A stretch of 64,000 nt of DNA from Lewinella sp. IMCC34191 (GTDB lineage: Bacteria > Bacteroidota > Bacteroidia > Chitinophagales > Saprospiraceae), in assembly GCF_003390935.1 (NCBI RefSeq), contig NZ_QNQZ01000009.1:62001-126000 (forward strand). The letters run 5' to 3'. Below are positions 53,114-61,310 of this stretch, piece after piece. The notes beneath the pieces are model-generated. The model made no database searches, had not been told where the DNA came from, and was given only the letters and a program-made list of their open reading frames with translations. The translations under genes and the position numbers were made by a program. How positions within the stretch are numbered: position 1 is the stretch's first letter; every line of letters starts with the position of its first letter.

Positions 53114-54288
53114 GGCTGACTACGCTGGAATATATACTCGAAAAGTGCGCGGTGATCATCGGAAAAAACTTTCCCTCGACGCATCATCATTCGTCTGGCC
53201 GTCTCCATTGCTTTATCCAAACGATAGGTAGTTACACCGTTACCCCACGTGAAGGAAGGCACAAAGGTTGGTGGAAATCCGGCTCCAAAGACATTAGCCG
53301 AAAAACCGATGACAGTTCCTGTGTTCAACATCGTGTTGATTGCCGTCTTACTGTGGTCGCCCATTATAATTCCGTAGAATTGAATACCGCTATCGATCAT
53401 AGCCTGATCGGCGTATGACCATACCTTTACGTTGCCGTAGTCATTTTTGAGATTACTGCCATTGGTATCTGCTCCAATGTTACACCATTCTCCCACCACG
53501 GCGTTACCCAAGTATCCATCGTGTCCCTTATTACTGTTTGCCTGAAAAACAACATTGCTGATCTCCCCGCCGACCTTACAGTTGGGACCTATGGTCGTAG
53601 CACCGTATAGCTTGGCACCCATTTTAATGACCGCATCTTCCGCGATAACCAGCGGGCCTCGCAGCATGGACCCCTCGAGCACCGTCGCTCCCCGACCAAT
53701 ATAGATCGGCCCATCTTCAACATTGAGTATACAGGCTTCCAGCTTTACGTCATTGCTGATAAACAGGTTCTCCAAAGAACCAACTAGCCTGTTAGACGAA
53801 GGCAACGGTTCCGAATCACGGCCGCCAGTCACCAGCTCAAAATCCGACACGATGGCCTCCGCGTTTTTGCGGAATAGGTCGGCGGGACGCGACACGAAGC
53901 TAAAGGGCAGGTGAGGCACCTCCTTCATTTCCAGTCCGTTCAGGCCATCATCGGCCACGAAAGCTTCCGTTCGCGCACGATCCAGTTTGGCAACGACTAA
54001 TCTTCCCTCCTTAGCCCAGGCCGAGTTCAGGGGTATTGATTCTATCCAGGACACCACCTCTACACCCGGAAGCAAACTGCCATCGATTAGCCAATTTTCT
54101 TCACCCAACGCTGTCGGGAACAAATTCCGTAAATAAGGCGCAGGAAAACAAGAACAAGTGGTCACAAGGTGACGGCCCCACTTCTCGGCCAGTGTCAACA
54201 GCCCCAGCCGAAGGTCTCCGACCGGCCGGGCGTAGGTAAGGGGTAATAGGTGCTCCCGGTCCTGGGAGTCGAATAGAATAACGGGCAT
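53095..54288 (-). CDS. GlmU-like sugar-phosphate nucleotidyltransferase/acyltransferase (Bacteroidota alternative GlmU)
   Basis: About 397 residues from the ATG at 54288, which sits 4 nt after the purD stop. An upstream in-frame Met would overlap purD. The N-terminal half resembles a nucleotidyltransferase but lacks the canonical G-x-G-T-R-M loop of E. coli GlmU (it begins MPVILFDSQDREHLLPLTYA). The C-terminal half has left-handed beta-helix hexapeptides (IGRGATVLEGSMLRGPLVIAEDAVIKMGAKLYGATTIGPN) and ends with MMRRGKVFSDDHRALFEYIF. This matches the Bacteroidota alternative GlmU family, proposed to make UDP-GlcNAc. It would follow glmM in the pathway. It is cotranscribed with purD. Confidence 0.82.
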   Translation of the reverse strand: MPVILFDSQDREHLLPLTYARPVGDLRLGLLTLAEKWGRHLVTTCSCFPAPYLRNLFPTALGEENWLIDGSLLPGVEVVSWIESIPLNSAWAKEGRLVVAKLDRARTEAFVADDGLNGLEMKEVPHLPFSFVSRPADLFRKNAEAIVSDFELVTGGRDSEPLPSSNRLVGSLENLFISNDVKLEACILNVEDGPIYIGRGATVLEGSMLRGPLVIAEDAVIKMGAKLYGATTIGPNCKVGGEISNVVFQANSNKGHDGYLGNAVVGEWCNIGADTNGSNLKNDYGNVKVWSYADQAMIDSGIQFYGIIMGDHSKTAINTMLNTGTVIGFSANVFGAGFPPTFVPSFTWGNGVTTYRLDKAMETARRMMMRRGKVFSDDHRALFEYIFQRSQPYRRSD

Positions 54289-54292
54289 AGGC

Positions 54293-55564
54293 TTACAGGT
54301 CGAATCCAATATCGGAACGATAATTCATTCCGTCAAAGGTGATCGCTTTGGCATTTTCGTAGGATGCTTCCAGTGCTTCCTGAAAGGTGGCTCCGTAGCT
54401 GGCGACGGAAAGGACCCGCCCGCCATTGGTCACGATGCTTCCGTCGTCGGCAACTTTGGTGCCGGCGTGAAATACCTGACTACCGTTTACCTTCTCCAGA
54501 CCACTGATCACCTTTCCTTTCTTATAGTCGCCGGGGTAGCCACCACTTACGAGCACAACGGTTGCCGCCTGCCGGTCGTCGATCTTCACGACCGCGGCGC
54601 CAAGTTCACCCTCCGCCGTTTCTAGCATCAGCTGCATCAGGTCGTTGTTCAGGCGCAACATGACGGACTGCGTTTCCGGGTCACCCATCCGGCAATTGTA
54701 CTCGATAAGCTTGGGCTCACCGTCTACGATAATGAGGCCGCAGAAGATGAAGCCCCGGTAATCCAGCTTTCGGGCGGCAATGCCCTCGAGCGTCGGCTGT
54801 ATAACCTGCTGCTCAACTTTGCGCATGAGGTCGGCATCCACGAAGGGCGGGTGGCTGATGCTGCCCATGCCGCCGGTGTTAGGTCCGGTATCCCCTTCCC
54901 CGATCCGTTTGTAATCCTTGGCAGTGGGCAGAATGCGGTAACTCTTGCCATCCGTAAGTACGAAAACGGAAAACTCAATACCGTCCAGGAATTCCTCCAC
55001 TACAAGCTTCGATCCGGCCTCACCGAACTTCCCTTCCAGAATGGCGCGGGCTTCCTGTTGTGCTTCCTGCGCATCATCCAGTATGAGTACGCCTTTGCCG
55101 GCGGCTAACCCGTCGGCCTTTAGTACGATAGGCGTGGGCAACCCTCCCACGTATTCAACGGCTTCGTCCACCTGATCCACCGTAAACCGGCGGTAAGCCG
55201 CAGTGGGAATACCGTATTCCTCCATGAAAGCTTTGGCATACGATTTACTGCCCTCCAGGCGCGCCGCTTCGCGGCTCGGCCCGATGAAATAGATAGATCG
55301 TAATTCGTCGTCGTCGCTAAAAAAGTCCCGCAGGCCACGCACCAGCGGTTCTTCCGGTCCGCAAATGACCATGCGGACGTTCCGTTCGAGCACGGCCGCT
55401 TTAACCCCTTCAAAATCATTCGGGTCAATAGCCAGATTCGTACCGTATTCACGGGTACCGGCATTACCCGGGGCGATAAAAAGTTCCGCACAGAGTGGGC
55501 TTTGTGACAGTCTCCACGCAAGCGCGTGTTCCCGCGCTCCGGCGCCCAAGAGTAAAACATTCAT
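54293..55564 (-). CDS. purD: Phosphoribosylamine-glycine ligase
   Basis: 423 residues. It catalyses the ATP-dependent joining of glycine to phosphoribosylamine, step two of purine synthesis. ATP-grasp features: SKSYAKAFMEEYGIPTAAYRRF, VLKADGLAAGKGVLI, and the metal-binding FCGLIIVDGEPKLIEYNCRMGDPETQ. The N-terminus MNVLLLGAGAREHALAWRLS is typical. It is the middle gene of an apparent operon: lipoprotein, purD, GlmU-like, with gaps of 18 and 4 nt. Confidence 0.97.
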   Translation of the reverse strand: MNVLLLGAGAREHALAWRLSQSPLCAELFIAPGNAGTREYGTNLAIDPNDFEGVKAAVLERNVRMVICGPEEPLVRGLRDFFSDDDELRSIYFIGPSREAARLEGSKSYAKAFMEEYGIPTAAYRRFTVDQVDEAVEYVGGLPTPIVLKADGLAAGKGVLILDDAQEAQQEARAILEGKFGEAGSKLVVEEFLDGIEFSVFVLTDGKSYRILPTAKDYKRIGEGDTGPNTGGMGSISHPPFVDADLMRKVEQQVIQPTLEGIAARKLDYRGFIFCGLIIVDGEPKLIEYNCRMGDPETQSVMLRLNNDLMQLMLETAEGELGAAVVKIDDRQAATVVLVSGGYPGDYKKGKVISGLEKVNGSQVFHAGTKVADDGSIVTNGGRVLSVASYGATFQEALEASYENAKAITFDGMNYRSDIGFDL

Positions 55565-55582
55565 ACTTTAAAATTTATGGAG

Positions 55583-56221
55583 TTACTGGACGACAACGTC
55601 TTTAGATTGGGTAAAATACTCGGTTTGGATACTCGCTTTGGTCGTACCGATCTGATCCTTGAATAACCGTTGCTTGACGAAGTACACCTCGTAGTTACCG
55701 GGAGCGATATCGTCAACAGCTTGCGGAGGTAAGGAAACCACCCCGCTGCTGGTTGGCCCCGAAACCAAAATTCTTCGGGGGGTGCTGCGGTCGCCGGGTT
55801 CGAAAAAGATAACCAGGCTCTCCCGTTCGGTCAGTCCGCGGTCCGCCACCGGAAAATTCACGGACCGATCGCGGTACAGGCTATCCGGCAGCGAATCGAT
55901 GTAAATACCGTGCGTCACGAAACTGAAAATTGTAGGTTCCTCCTGCACATTGACGGTGAAGCGCACCAGTTCCGGCAGGTCGCGAACGGCGGTATAGCGA
56001 AAACGTCGGCCGGGTAGTCCATCCAGCGGTTCCATCGTATTCCCCATCATTCCCGGCACCTGACGGGTGGAATCCGGCATCACCAAATCAGCCGTAACGG
56101 TACCGTTAGCGGCCTGATACCGCAGATGACCGCTGACCGTTTTCACCTCCTGGACGAGTAACGGCTCACCGGCACCACAGCCCAGAACGAGCGCTATTAA
56201 AATTACGAGTGCGTAATGCAA
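55583..56221 (-). CDS. Lipoprotein of unknown function
   Basis: 212 residues from a TTG start, since no ATG or GTG precedes the lipobox. The signal peptide MHYALVILIALVLGC ends in LVLGC, so it is a likely lipoprotein with Cys15 as the anchor. The mature part is all-beta in appearance (VSGHLRYQAANGTVTADLVM; PEDGNYEVYF-like ending APGNYEVYFVKQRLF), with a TKASIQTEYFTQS tail. The family was not recognised. It is the first gene of the purD operon, perhaps only by chance of gene order. Confidence 0.6.
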   Translation of the reverse strand: MHYALVILIALVLGCGAGEPLLVQEVKTVSGHLRYQAANGTVTADLVMPDSTRQVPGMMGNTMEPLDGLPGRRFRYTAVRDLPELVRFTVNVQEEPTIFSFVTHGIYIDSLPDSLYRDRSVNFPVADRGLTERESLVIFFEPGDRSTPRRILVSGPTSSGVVSLPPQAVDDIAPGNYEVYFVKQRLFKDQIGTTKASIQTEYFTQSKDVVVQ

Positions 56222-56262
56222 CGAGCCTTTTTTGCAAATGTAAGCCGTGGAGATCGTCCGCC

Positions 56263-56949
56263 TTAGTCGAGGCTCCAGTCGATAGCCGCTTTGCCGTGGT
56301 TCGTCAGGTATTCATTCGCCTGTTTGAAGTGGTTATTTCCGAAGAAACCCTTGTCCGCGGAAAAGGGACTGGGGTGCGGGCTTTCCAGTACGAGGTGCTT
56401 CGCTGCGTCTATAAGTTCGGCCTTTTTACGGGCAAAAGCTCCCCACAGCATGAAGACGGTATGCTCGGTCTGATCGCTGATGGCTTTGATACTCGCATCC
56501 GTGAAGTACTGCCAACCCGATCGCTTGTGGCTGCCCGGCTTATTTTTCTCCACTGTCAGCATAGCATTGAGTAGAAAAACTCCCTGCTCGGCCCACTTCG
56601 TGAGGTCCCCGTGGCTCGGTATCGGCAACCCTAAGCTATCGTTGATTTCCTTATAGATGTTGCGCAGACTGGGGGGCACGGTCACTCCACGGGGCACGCT
56701 GAAGCTCAGCCCCATCGCCTGCCCCGGATTGTGGTAAGGATCCTGCCCCAGGATGACCACCTTTACCTGGTCAATCGGTGTGGTATTGTACGCATTAAAA
56801 ATTAGCGAACCGGGGGGATAGATCGTCTTGTCCTCTGCCTTCTCCTCCTTGATGAAGCGGATTAGGGTGCCGAAGTAGGGCTTGGAAAATTCGGGGGCCA
56901 GGGCTTCCTTCCAGGAAGGCTCGATTTGTACATTAGTGGCTGTGGCCAT
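56263..56949 (-). CDS. ung: Uracil-DNA glycosylase (family 1)
   Basis: 228 residues. It removes uracil from DNA to start base-excision repair. The catalytic water-activating motif GQDPYHNPGQAMGLSFSV is intact (Asp70), the DNA minor-groove segment RGVTVPPSLRNIYKEIN follows, and the C-terminal HPSPFSADKGFFGNNHF supplies the catalytic His and Leu-loop region. Normal length. It appears monocistronic, with the oxidoreductase gene divided from it by about 60 nt on the same strand. Confidence 0.97.
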   Translation of the reverse strand: MATATNVQIEPSWKEALAPEFSKPYFGTLIRFIKEEKAEDKTIYPPGSLIFNAYNTTPIDQVKVVILGQDPYHNPGQAMGLSFSVPRGVTVPPSLRNIYKEINDSLGLPIPSHGDLTKWAEQGVFLLNAMLTVEKNKPGSHKRSGWQYFTDASIKAISDQTEHTVFMLWGAFARKKAELIDAAKHLVLESPHPSPFSADKGFFGNNHFKQANEYLTNHGKAAIDWSLD

Positions 56950-57010
56950 GGGATATCTGCGGATGTTGGTTCACCTGTCTAATCCCCGGGCCCCGCCAAT
57001 TGTTCCCGCT

Positions 57011-58396
57011 TTACACCTTCACCAGTTCATCGAGTCGTACTGTCCTACCCTCCGCGATGCTCTTGCGGGCGGCGATGCCGATGAGTACGGAATAGGCGCC
57101 GTCCGTGGTCCCGGCCATATGACCAAGCGGATCCTCCGCATCCGGGTTGACGAACAGGTAATCCAGCATCCGCCGGTCCCCGCCGCCGTGACCGTAGCGG
57201 TACTTCGGCACTTTTATGCTCTTGAAGTCGGGCTCGAAGTTTTTATGCAGAATTACTTCGTGAAATTCCGTGGGCACCTCCTCTATCTTAAATTCCATTT
57301 CGGCGCTGTGCAGGGCGGCCTGCTCCTCCTCGTTGTATTCGCCGCGCTGGTACGGAATGTCTTCCCAGGAATCAATGCGACCGTCGTGGCCGTTGAAGGC
57401 TATGCGGTATCCTTCGTACGGACTGTAAGTCGTCAGGCTGTAATTAACCACCACGTCGTTATCGTAGAGGATCTGGGCGCTCATCTTGTCCCATATATTG
57501 ATGTCTTCCCGGAACACGCAGCTGTCGCGGATGTATCCGTCGTATTCCTCGTTGTCGACGTACAGGTTCATCAGGTATTCGTCCTTCGTGATATCCCAGA
57601 AGTACGGACATTCGTCTTTGTGGGGGCAGGTACGACACGACTCCCCGCGAAAGGGACCGTTTTTCCCGTAGTGTTCCAGGGCACCCATCGCGGTGACGGC
57701 CACCGGTTTGGCATTGACCCACCAGTTCAGCAGGTCGAAGTGGTGCGTCGCTTTATGTACCCAGAGGGAACCGCTGTTCTCGACGTACGCGTGCCAGCGC
57801 CGAAAGTAGCTGGCGCCGTGGTAAACGTTCAGGTACCAGTGAAAATCCACGCTGGTCACCTTTCCCACTTCCTCGTCGTGCAGCAGCTGCTTAATGGCGG
57901 TATTGTGTGGGGAGTGGCGGTAATTGAATGTCACCAAGACTTGCTTCCCGGTCTGTTTCTGGGTATCAAGGATGTTCTGGCATTTTGCGGCGTCGGTGGT
58001 CATCGGCTTCTCCGTGATTACGTGGGCTCCGTGCTCCATCGCGCCGACAATGAACTTATCGTGGGTGGAATCCATCGTCGTCACGATCACCCACTCCGGC
58101 TTGGCCTCGGTCATCATCTTGTCGAAGTCGGTATAGGCCGGGCAGTCCACGCCCATAGCCCCTTTAACGAACTCGACACGGCCGGGATTGATATCGCATA
58201 GACCGACGAATTCTACCTGATCCCCGTAGTTTTTCACCAGATTACGGCCCCAGAGCGAGCTGCCCCGGATGCCGGTGCCCACCAGGGCGATTCGTTTTCT
58301 TGCGGAATTCTTCCATAGCGCAAACGCGCTCGCCTGATTGGCGGCGAGGGCCGCGCTAAAAAAGGCGGTTGATTTAATAAAGTTTCTTCTTTGCAT
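57011..58396 (-). CDS. Gfo/Idh/MocA-family oxidoreductase with Tat-like signal
   Basis: About 461 residues from the ATG at 58396. The frame is open further upstream, but this Met starts a twin-arginine-type signal (MQRRNFIKSTAFFSAALAAN), as in many Bacteroidota members. The NAD(P) fold is RIALVGTGIRGSSLWGRNLV, then VGLCDINPGR, and the family's Lys is in VITEKPMTTDAAKCQNIL. A Cys-containing segment (CRTCPHKDECPYF) is visible around residues 270-283. It probably oxidises or epimerises a sugar or inositol-type substrate in the periplasm. It is divergent from pxpA. Confidence 0.85.
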   Translation of the reverse strand: MQRRNFIKSTAFFSAALAANQASAFALWKNSARKRIALVGTGIRGSSLWGRNLVKNYGDQVEFVGLCDINPGRVEFVKGAMGVDCPAYTDFDKMMTEAKPEWVIVTTMDSTHDKFIVGAMEHGAHVITEKPMTTDAAKCQNILDTQKQTGKQVLVTFNYRHSPHNTAIKQLLHDEEVGKVTSVDFHWYLNVYHGASYFRRWHAYVENSGSLWVHKATHHFDLLNWWVNAKPVAVTAMGALEHYGKNGPFRGESCRTCPHKDECPYFWDITKDEYLMNLYVDNEEYDGYIRDSCVFREDINIWDKMSAQILYDNDVVVNYSLTTYSPYEGYRIAFNGHDGRIDSWEDIPYQRGEYNEEEQAALHSAEMEFKIEEVPTEFHEVILHKNFEPDFKSIKVPKYRYGHGGGDRRMLDYLFVNPDAEDPLGHMAGTTDGAYSVLIGIAARKSIAEGRTVRLDELVKV

Positions 58397-58445
58397 GATA
58401 CGATGTTCTGTGGGGAAGGTAACACAATATCCCAATTAAAAGCGG

Positions 58446-58462
58446 GCGGCGAGCGCAGGTAC
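58446..58462 (+). repeat. Variant copy of the dispersed repeat upstream of pxpA
   Basis: One G of the core is missing (GCGGCGAGCGCAGGTAC), otherwise the first 16 nt match. It lies in the 107-nt divergent gap, 42 nt before the pxpA ATG. Confidence 0.6.
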
Positions 58463-58503
58463 AATACTTTTAGCAGACCACACGTCAATCACAAGTATGA
58501 AAC

Positions 58504-59238
58504 ATGGAACTTAATGCCGACCTCGGAGAATCCTGGTACGATCGAATTATAGGTGACGACCGGGGGCTCATGCCCTATCTGGATGCCTGTAATATCGCCT
58601 GCGGGTTCCATGGTGGTGACGCGCTCACGATTCAGCACACTATTGATCTTGCGCTCGAAAACGGCGTCACCATCGGTGCTCATCCCAGCTTTCCTGATCG
58701 GCAAAATTTTGGACGGAAATACCTAGACCTCGGCGTCGATCGACTCCGTGCATCCATTCTTTATCAGGTGGCCGCTCTTCAGGGGATGGTGTTCGCGGCC
58801 GGGGGAAAGCTGCGCCACCTGAAGGCGCACGGTGCTTTATACCATTTCACCAATCGCGACGCAACCGCGGCGAAAACGCTGGTCGGGGTAATGACCGATT
58901 TCGACATACCGGTTTTATTCGGTCCGCCGGCCGGGGAACTCCGTAAGGCCGCTAACGCGAAGGGTATTCTGTTCTACGCGGAAGGGTTTGCCGATCGCCG
59001 GTATGACAGCAACCTCCAACTCGTATCGAGAAATAGTCCCGAATCCTCGATAGCTTCCATAGACGAAGCCGTGGAACAGGTCAGCATGATGCGTAATGAG
59101 GGGGTGGTACGGAGTGTACAGGGAAGCGTTTATCCCATCGAAGTCGATACAATATGTCTTCACGGTGACCACGCCGGAGCCGTTGAGAAAGCTATGGCCA
59201 TCCGCGCCTTACTCGATACTACTCTTCCTCCAGGATAG
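58504..59238 (+). CDS. pxpA: 5-oxoprolinase subunit A (LamB/YcsF family)
   Basis: 244 residues. The N-terminus MELNADLGESW and the segments DACNIACGFHGGDALTIQHTID and HPSFPDRQNFGRKYLDL are characteristic of PxpA. Together with PxpB and PxpC it hydrolyses 5-oxoproline with ATP in E. coli-type systems. Neither pxpB nor pxpC is in the window, which is unusual because the three genes are normally clustered. The genes could lie elsewhere, or the protein could act alone. Its 3' end overlaps the next, convergent gene by 20 nt. A variant of the dispersed repeat lies upstream. Confidence 0.85.
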   Translation: MELNADLGESWYDRIIGDDRGLMPYLDACNIACGFHGGDALTIQHTIDLALENGVTIGAHPSFPDRQNFGRKYLDLGVDRLRASILYQVAALQGMVFAAGGKLRHLKAHGALYHFTNRDATAAKTLVGVMTDFDIPVLFGPPAGELRKAANAKGILFYAEGFADRRYDSNLQLVSRNSPESSIASIDEAVEQVSMMRNEGVVRSVQGSVYPIEVDTICLHGDHAGAVEKAMAIRALLDTTLPPG

Positions 59239-60112
59239 CATCATCAATGAGGCTATCCCCGTCATTGTCGCCGTCCTCAAATCCCGGAATGAGATTGCTC
59301 TTTTTCCGGGGGCGATAGTCGGGATCATCCTGGACCCGCATATCCTTCCCACCTTCATTATGGTAATCGCCGCGAGCGAACCGATCGGCACGGTCGAAGA
59401 ATGAATCGGTGCCATCCAGGGTGGAGCTATTGGTATCTTTCTCGCCTTCTTTATTGTCGTAAGCCCGGGCGCGAGCCTCAGCCTGTGCCGCCGCCCGCTT
59501 AGCCTCCTCGATGCTGTCTTCGAGCTTCATCTTCTCCGCTTCCCGGTTGGCGTGATCGATGAAGGTGTCCGCTTTACTTTTCAGATTAGCCCCGGTACGC
59601 GCGGCGCGGTCCAGCAATTCGTCCCCCGCCTCCTTCGCTGCTTGCTTGGCCTTGAGTCCGCTACGGGCCGCGGCATCGAGCGCGGAGTCGGCCACCTGGC
59701 TGAAGGCGGAGGGTTCCTTAGGTGGCGAGGGTGGAAAATCCTCGACCAGGTCGTCTTCAAAGTCTATCCGACCGGATTTTGGCGCCTCCTCTTCGCTGGA
59801 TAAATCCAACTTGTCAAAGTTAAAAGGATCATCCCGGTCCATGTCATCGGTCGTTTTTTGCCGGGTCGGGGGATCTTGTTTATAGACGGCATCACCGAGT
59901 TCGGATAAAGCATCTTTCCCCTTCTCGATGTATCCGGGAGCTTTCGCCGCCAGATCCAGAGCGGCTCGCTTGGTGAGGTCGAATAACTCTTCTCCCTGAT
60001 CGGCCAGTTCGTCACCGGCTTCCCTTGCCGCATCGCCCGCCCGCGAAGCCTGGTGCTTGGCAACGGATTTAGCGCCGAAGAATATGCGTTTAAGGTCGTT
60101 GAATAGGGGCAT
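59219..60112 (-). CDS. Alanine/lysine/aspartate-rich helical protein
   Basis: 297 residues, without signal peptide or membrane helix. It is low-complexity, strongly helical and rich in Ala, Lys, Asp and Glu. The recurring pattern AADAAREAGDELADQGEELF (an 11-residue-like periodicity) appears at about residues 25-75 and again at 140-210. This resembles apolipoprotein or late-embryogenesis-abundant helices and YtxH-like proteins that coat membranes or stabilise the cell. The C-terminus is acidic and rich in Asp and Gly (DGDNDGDSLIDD), reminiscent of calcium-binding loops. The function is unknown. It is convergent with pxpA and overlaps it by 20 nt. Confidence 0.7.
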   Translation of the reverse strand: MPLFNDLKRIFFGAKSVAKHQASRAGDAAREAGDELADQGEELFDLTKRAALDLAAKAPGYIEKGKDALSELGDAVYKQDPPTRQKTTDDMDRDDPFNFDKLDLSSEEEAPKSGRIDFEDDLVEDFPPSPPKEPSAFSQVADSALDAAARSGLKAKQAAKEAGDELLDRAARTGANLKSKADTFIDHANREAEKMKLEDSIEEAKRAAAQAEARARAYDNKEGEKDTNSSTLDGTDSFFDRADRFARGDYHNEGGKDMRVQDDPDYRPRKKSNLIPGFEDGDNDGDSLIDDAILEEE

Positions 60113-60164
60113 GGCAGAAGTTGTGCGTACGCACGTAAAATAGTGCTAAACGGCTAAACGGACG

Positions 60165-61304
60165 CTATACCACCACGTTGCCCGGCGTTTCCTCGCGAAC
60201 GTGCTGCTCGACCGTGGGCGATTCGGGCTGGTGGGGAGGTTCCCCGTTCTCATACTTGTAAAAGCCGTAATAACGCTCCTTATCCAGCGTTAGGCCGGGA
60301 CCGTGAAACATGATCCGCCACCAGGCCTTGGGATGACGATACTTTTTCATATCCCGCAGCATATCGATGTGTTCATGGAATACGAGCGTGACCGGATTAT
60401 AGCTATTGACCGGCTTGAGAATACCGTAGTTCGGAGTTTCCTCTTCCGGGTAGAAAGTGCCGAACATGCGGTCCCAGATGATTAGGCTCGATCCGTAGTT
60501 CTTATCGAGGTATTTCTCTTCCGTGGCGTGGTGCACCCGGTGGTGACTCGGGGTGACGAAGAACCATTCAATAGGCGCCCACATTCGATCGATAAGTTCG
60601 GTATGGATCCAGAATTGGTAGAGCACGCCGATCTGCATACAGATGAAAAAGACGAAGGGATCGAAACCCAGCAGAGCGGCCGGGATGAAGAAGATAACCT
60701 TGATGTGTTGCGTCCAGCTCAGCCGGAATGAAACGGTGAAGTTGTATTGTTCCGAACTGTGGTGCGTCACGTGCGTAGCCCACCAGAAGCGCTGCTCGTG
60801 GCTCACGCGGTGCGCCCAGTAGCGACAAAAGTCAACCACGAAGAAACAGGCGATGAAGCTCCACCAGGTGGTCGGGATATACAGCGGAGTCAGATTATAA
60901 AAGAACAGGATGACACCGAAGGTGGCAGCCTTCACGAGGGCCGTACTAATCAGGTTTCCGATACCCACTCCAGCGGCTGCAAGGCCATCCTTGATGTCGT
61001 ACTTGTGCTTGTCGGCGTGGCTGGTACCCTCTTTGCCGGCAATGTAATCCTTGAGTTCTTCGGCGTAAGCGTTGCGGTAACTGGTAAAGCGGATAGGGTT
61101 ATAGCCGCTACGCCGCAAAGTGGGCCGGGCCGAAGTATCGTAGCCAAGCGCTTCCGCCGCCTCTTCCAGTTCGTGGACATATTCCCTCCGGCGCAAAAAC
61201 CACTCGATAATGGTCAGGGCGACCATGACCGGTACGGCGTACACGATGACGGGCGGGAACTCCAGATTCTGGATGTCCTCAAAGGTGTAGAGGGGCTTGC
61301 TCAT
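60165..61304 (-). CDS. Sterol desaturase/fatty acid hydroxylase-family membrane protein
   Basis: 379 residues with about four membrane helices. The three di-iron His boxes are in order: HRVSHE (His165, His169), HVTHH (His178, His181, His182), and HHRVHH (His254, His255, His258, His259). Such enzymes use O2 to hydroxylate or desaturate lipids at the membrane. The N-terminal region (residues 1-100) and a C-terminal extension are longer than usual. It follows the M28 peptidase gene by 6 nt, so the two are cotranscribed. The substrate is unknown. Confidence 0.9.
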   Translation of the reverse strand: MSKPLYTFEDIQNLEFPPVIVYAVPVMVALTIIEWFLRRREYVHELEEAAEALGYDTSARPTLRRSGYNPIRFTSYRNAYAEELKDYIAGKEGTSHADKHKYDIKDGLAAAGVGIGNLISTALVKAATFGVILFFYNLTPLYIPTTWWSFIACFFVVDFCRYWAHRVSHEQRFWWATHVTHHSSEQYNFTVSFRLSWTQHIKVIFFIPAALLGFDPFVFFICMQIGVLYQFWIHTELIDRMWAPIEWFFVTPSHHRVHHATEEKYLDKNYGSSLIIWDRMFGTFYPEEETPNYGILKPVNSYNPVTLVFHEHIDMLRDMKKYRHPKAWWRIMFHGPGLTLDKERYYGFYKYENGEPPHQPESPTVEQHVREETPGNVVV

Positions 61305-61310
61305 AGCTTA

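Noticed and set aside
56882-58201. 439-residue open frame antisense to the Gfo/Idh/MocA gene
   Set aside because: The oxidoreductase has complete family motifs. The reverse frame is a composition artefact.
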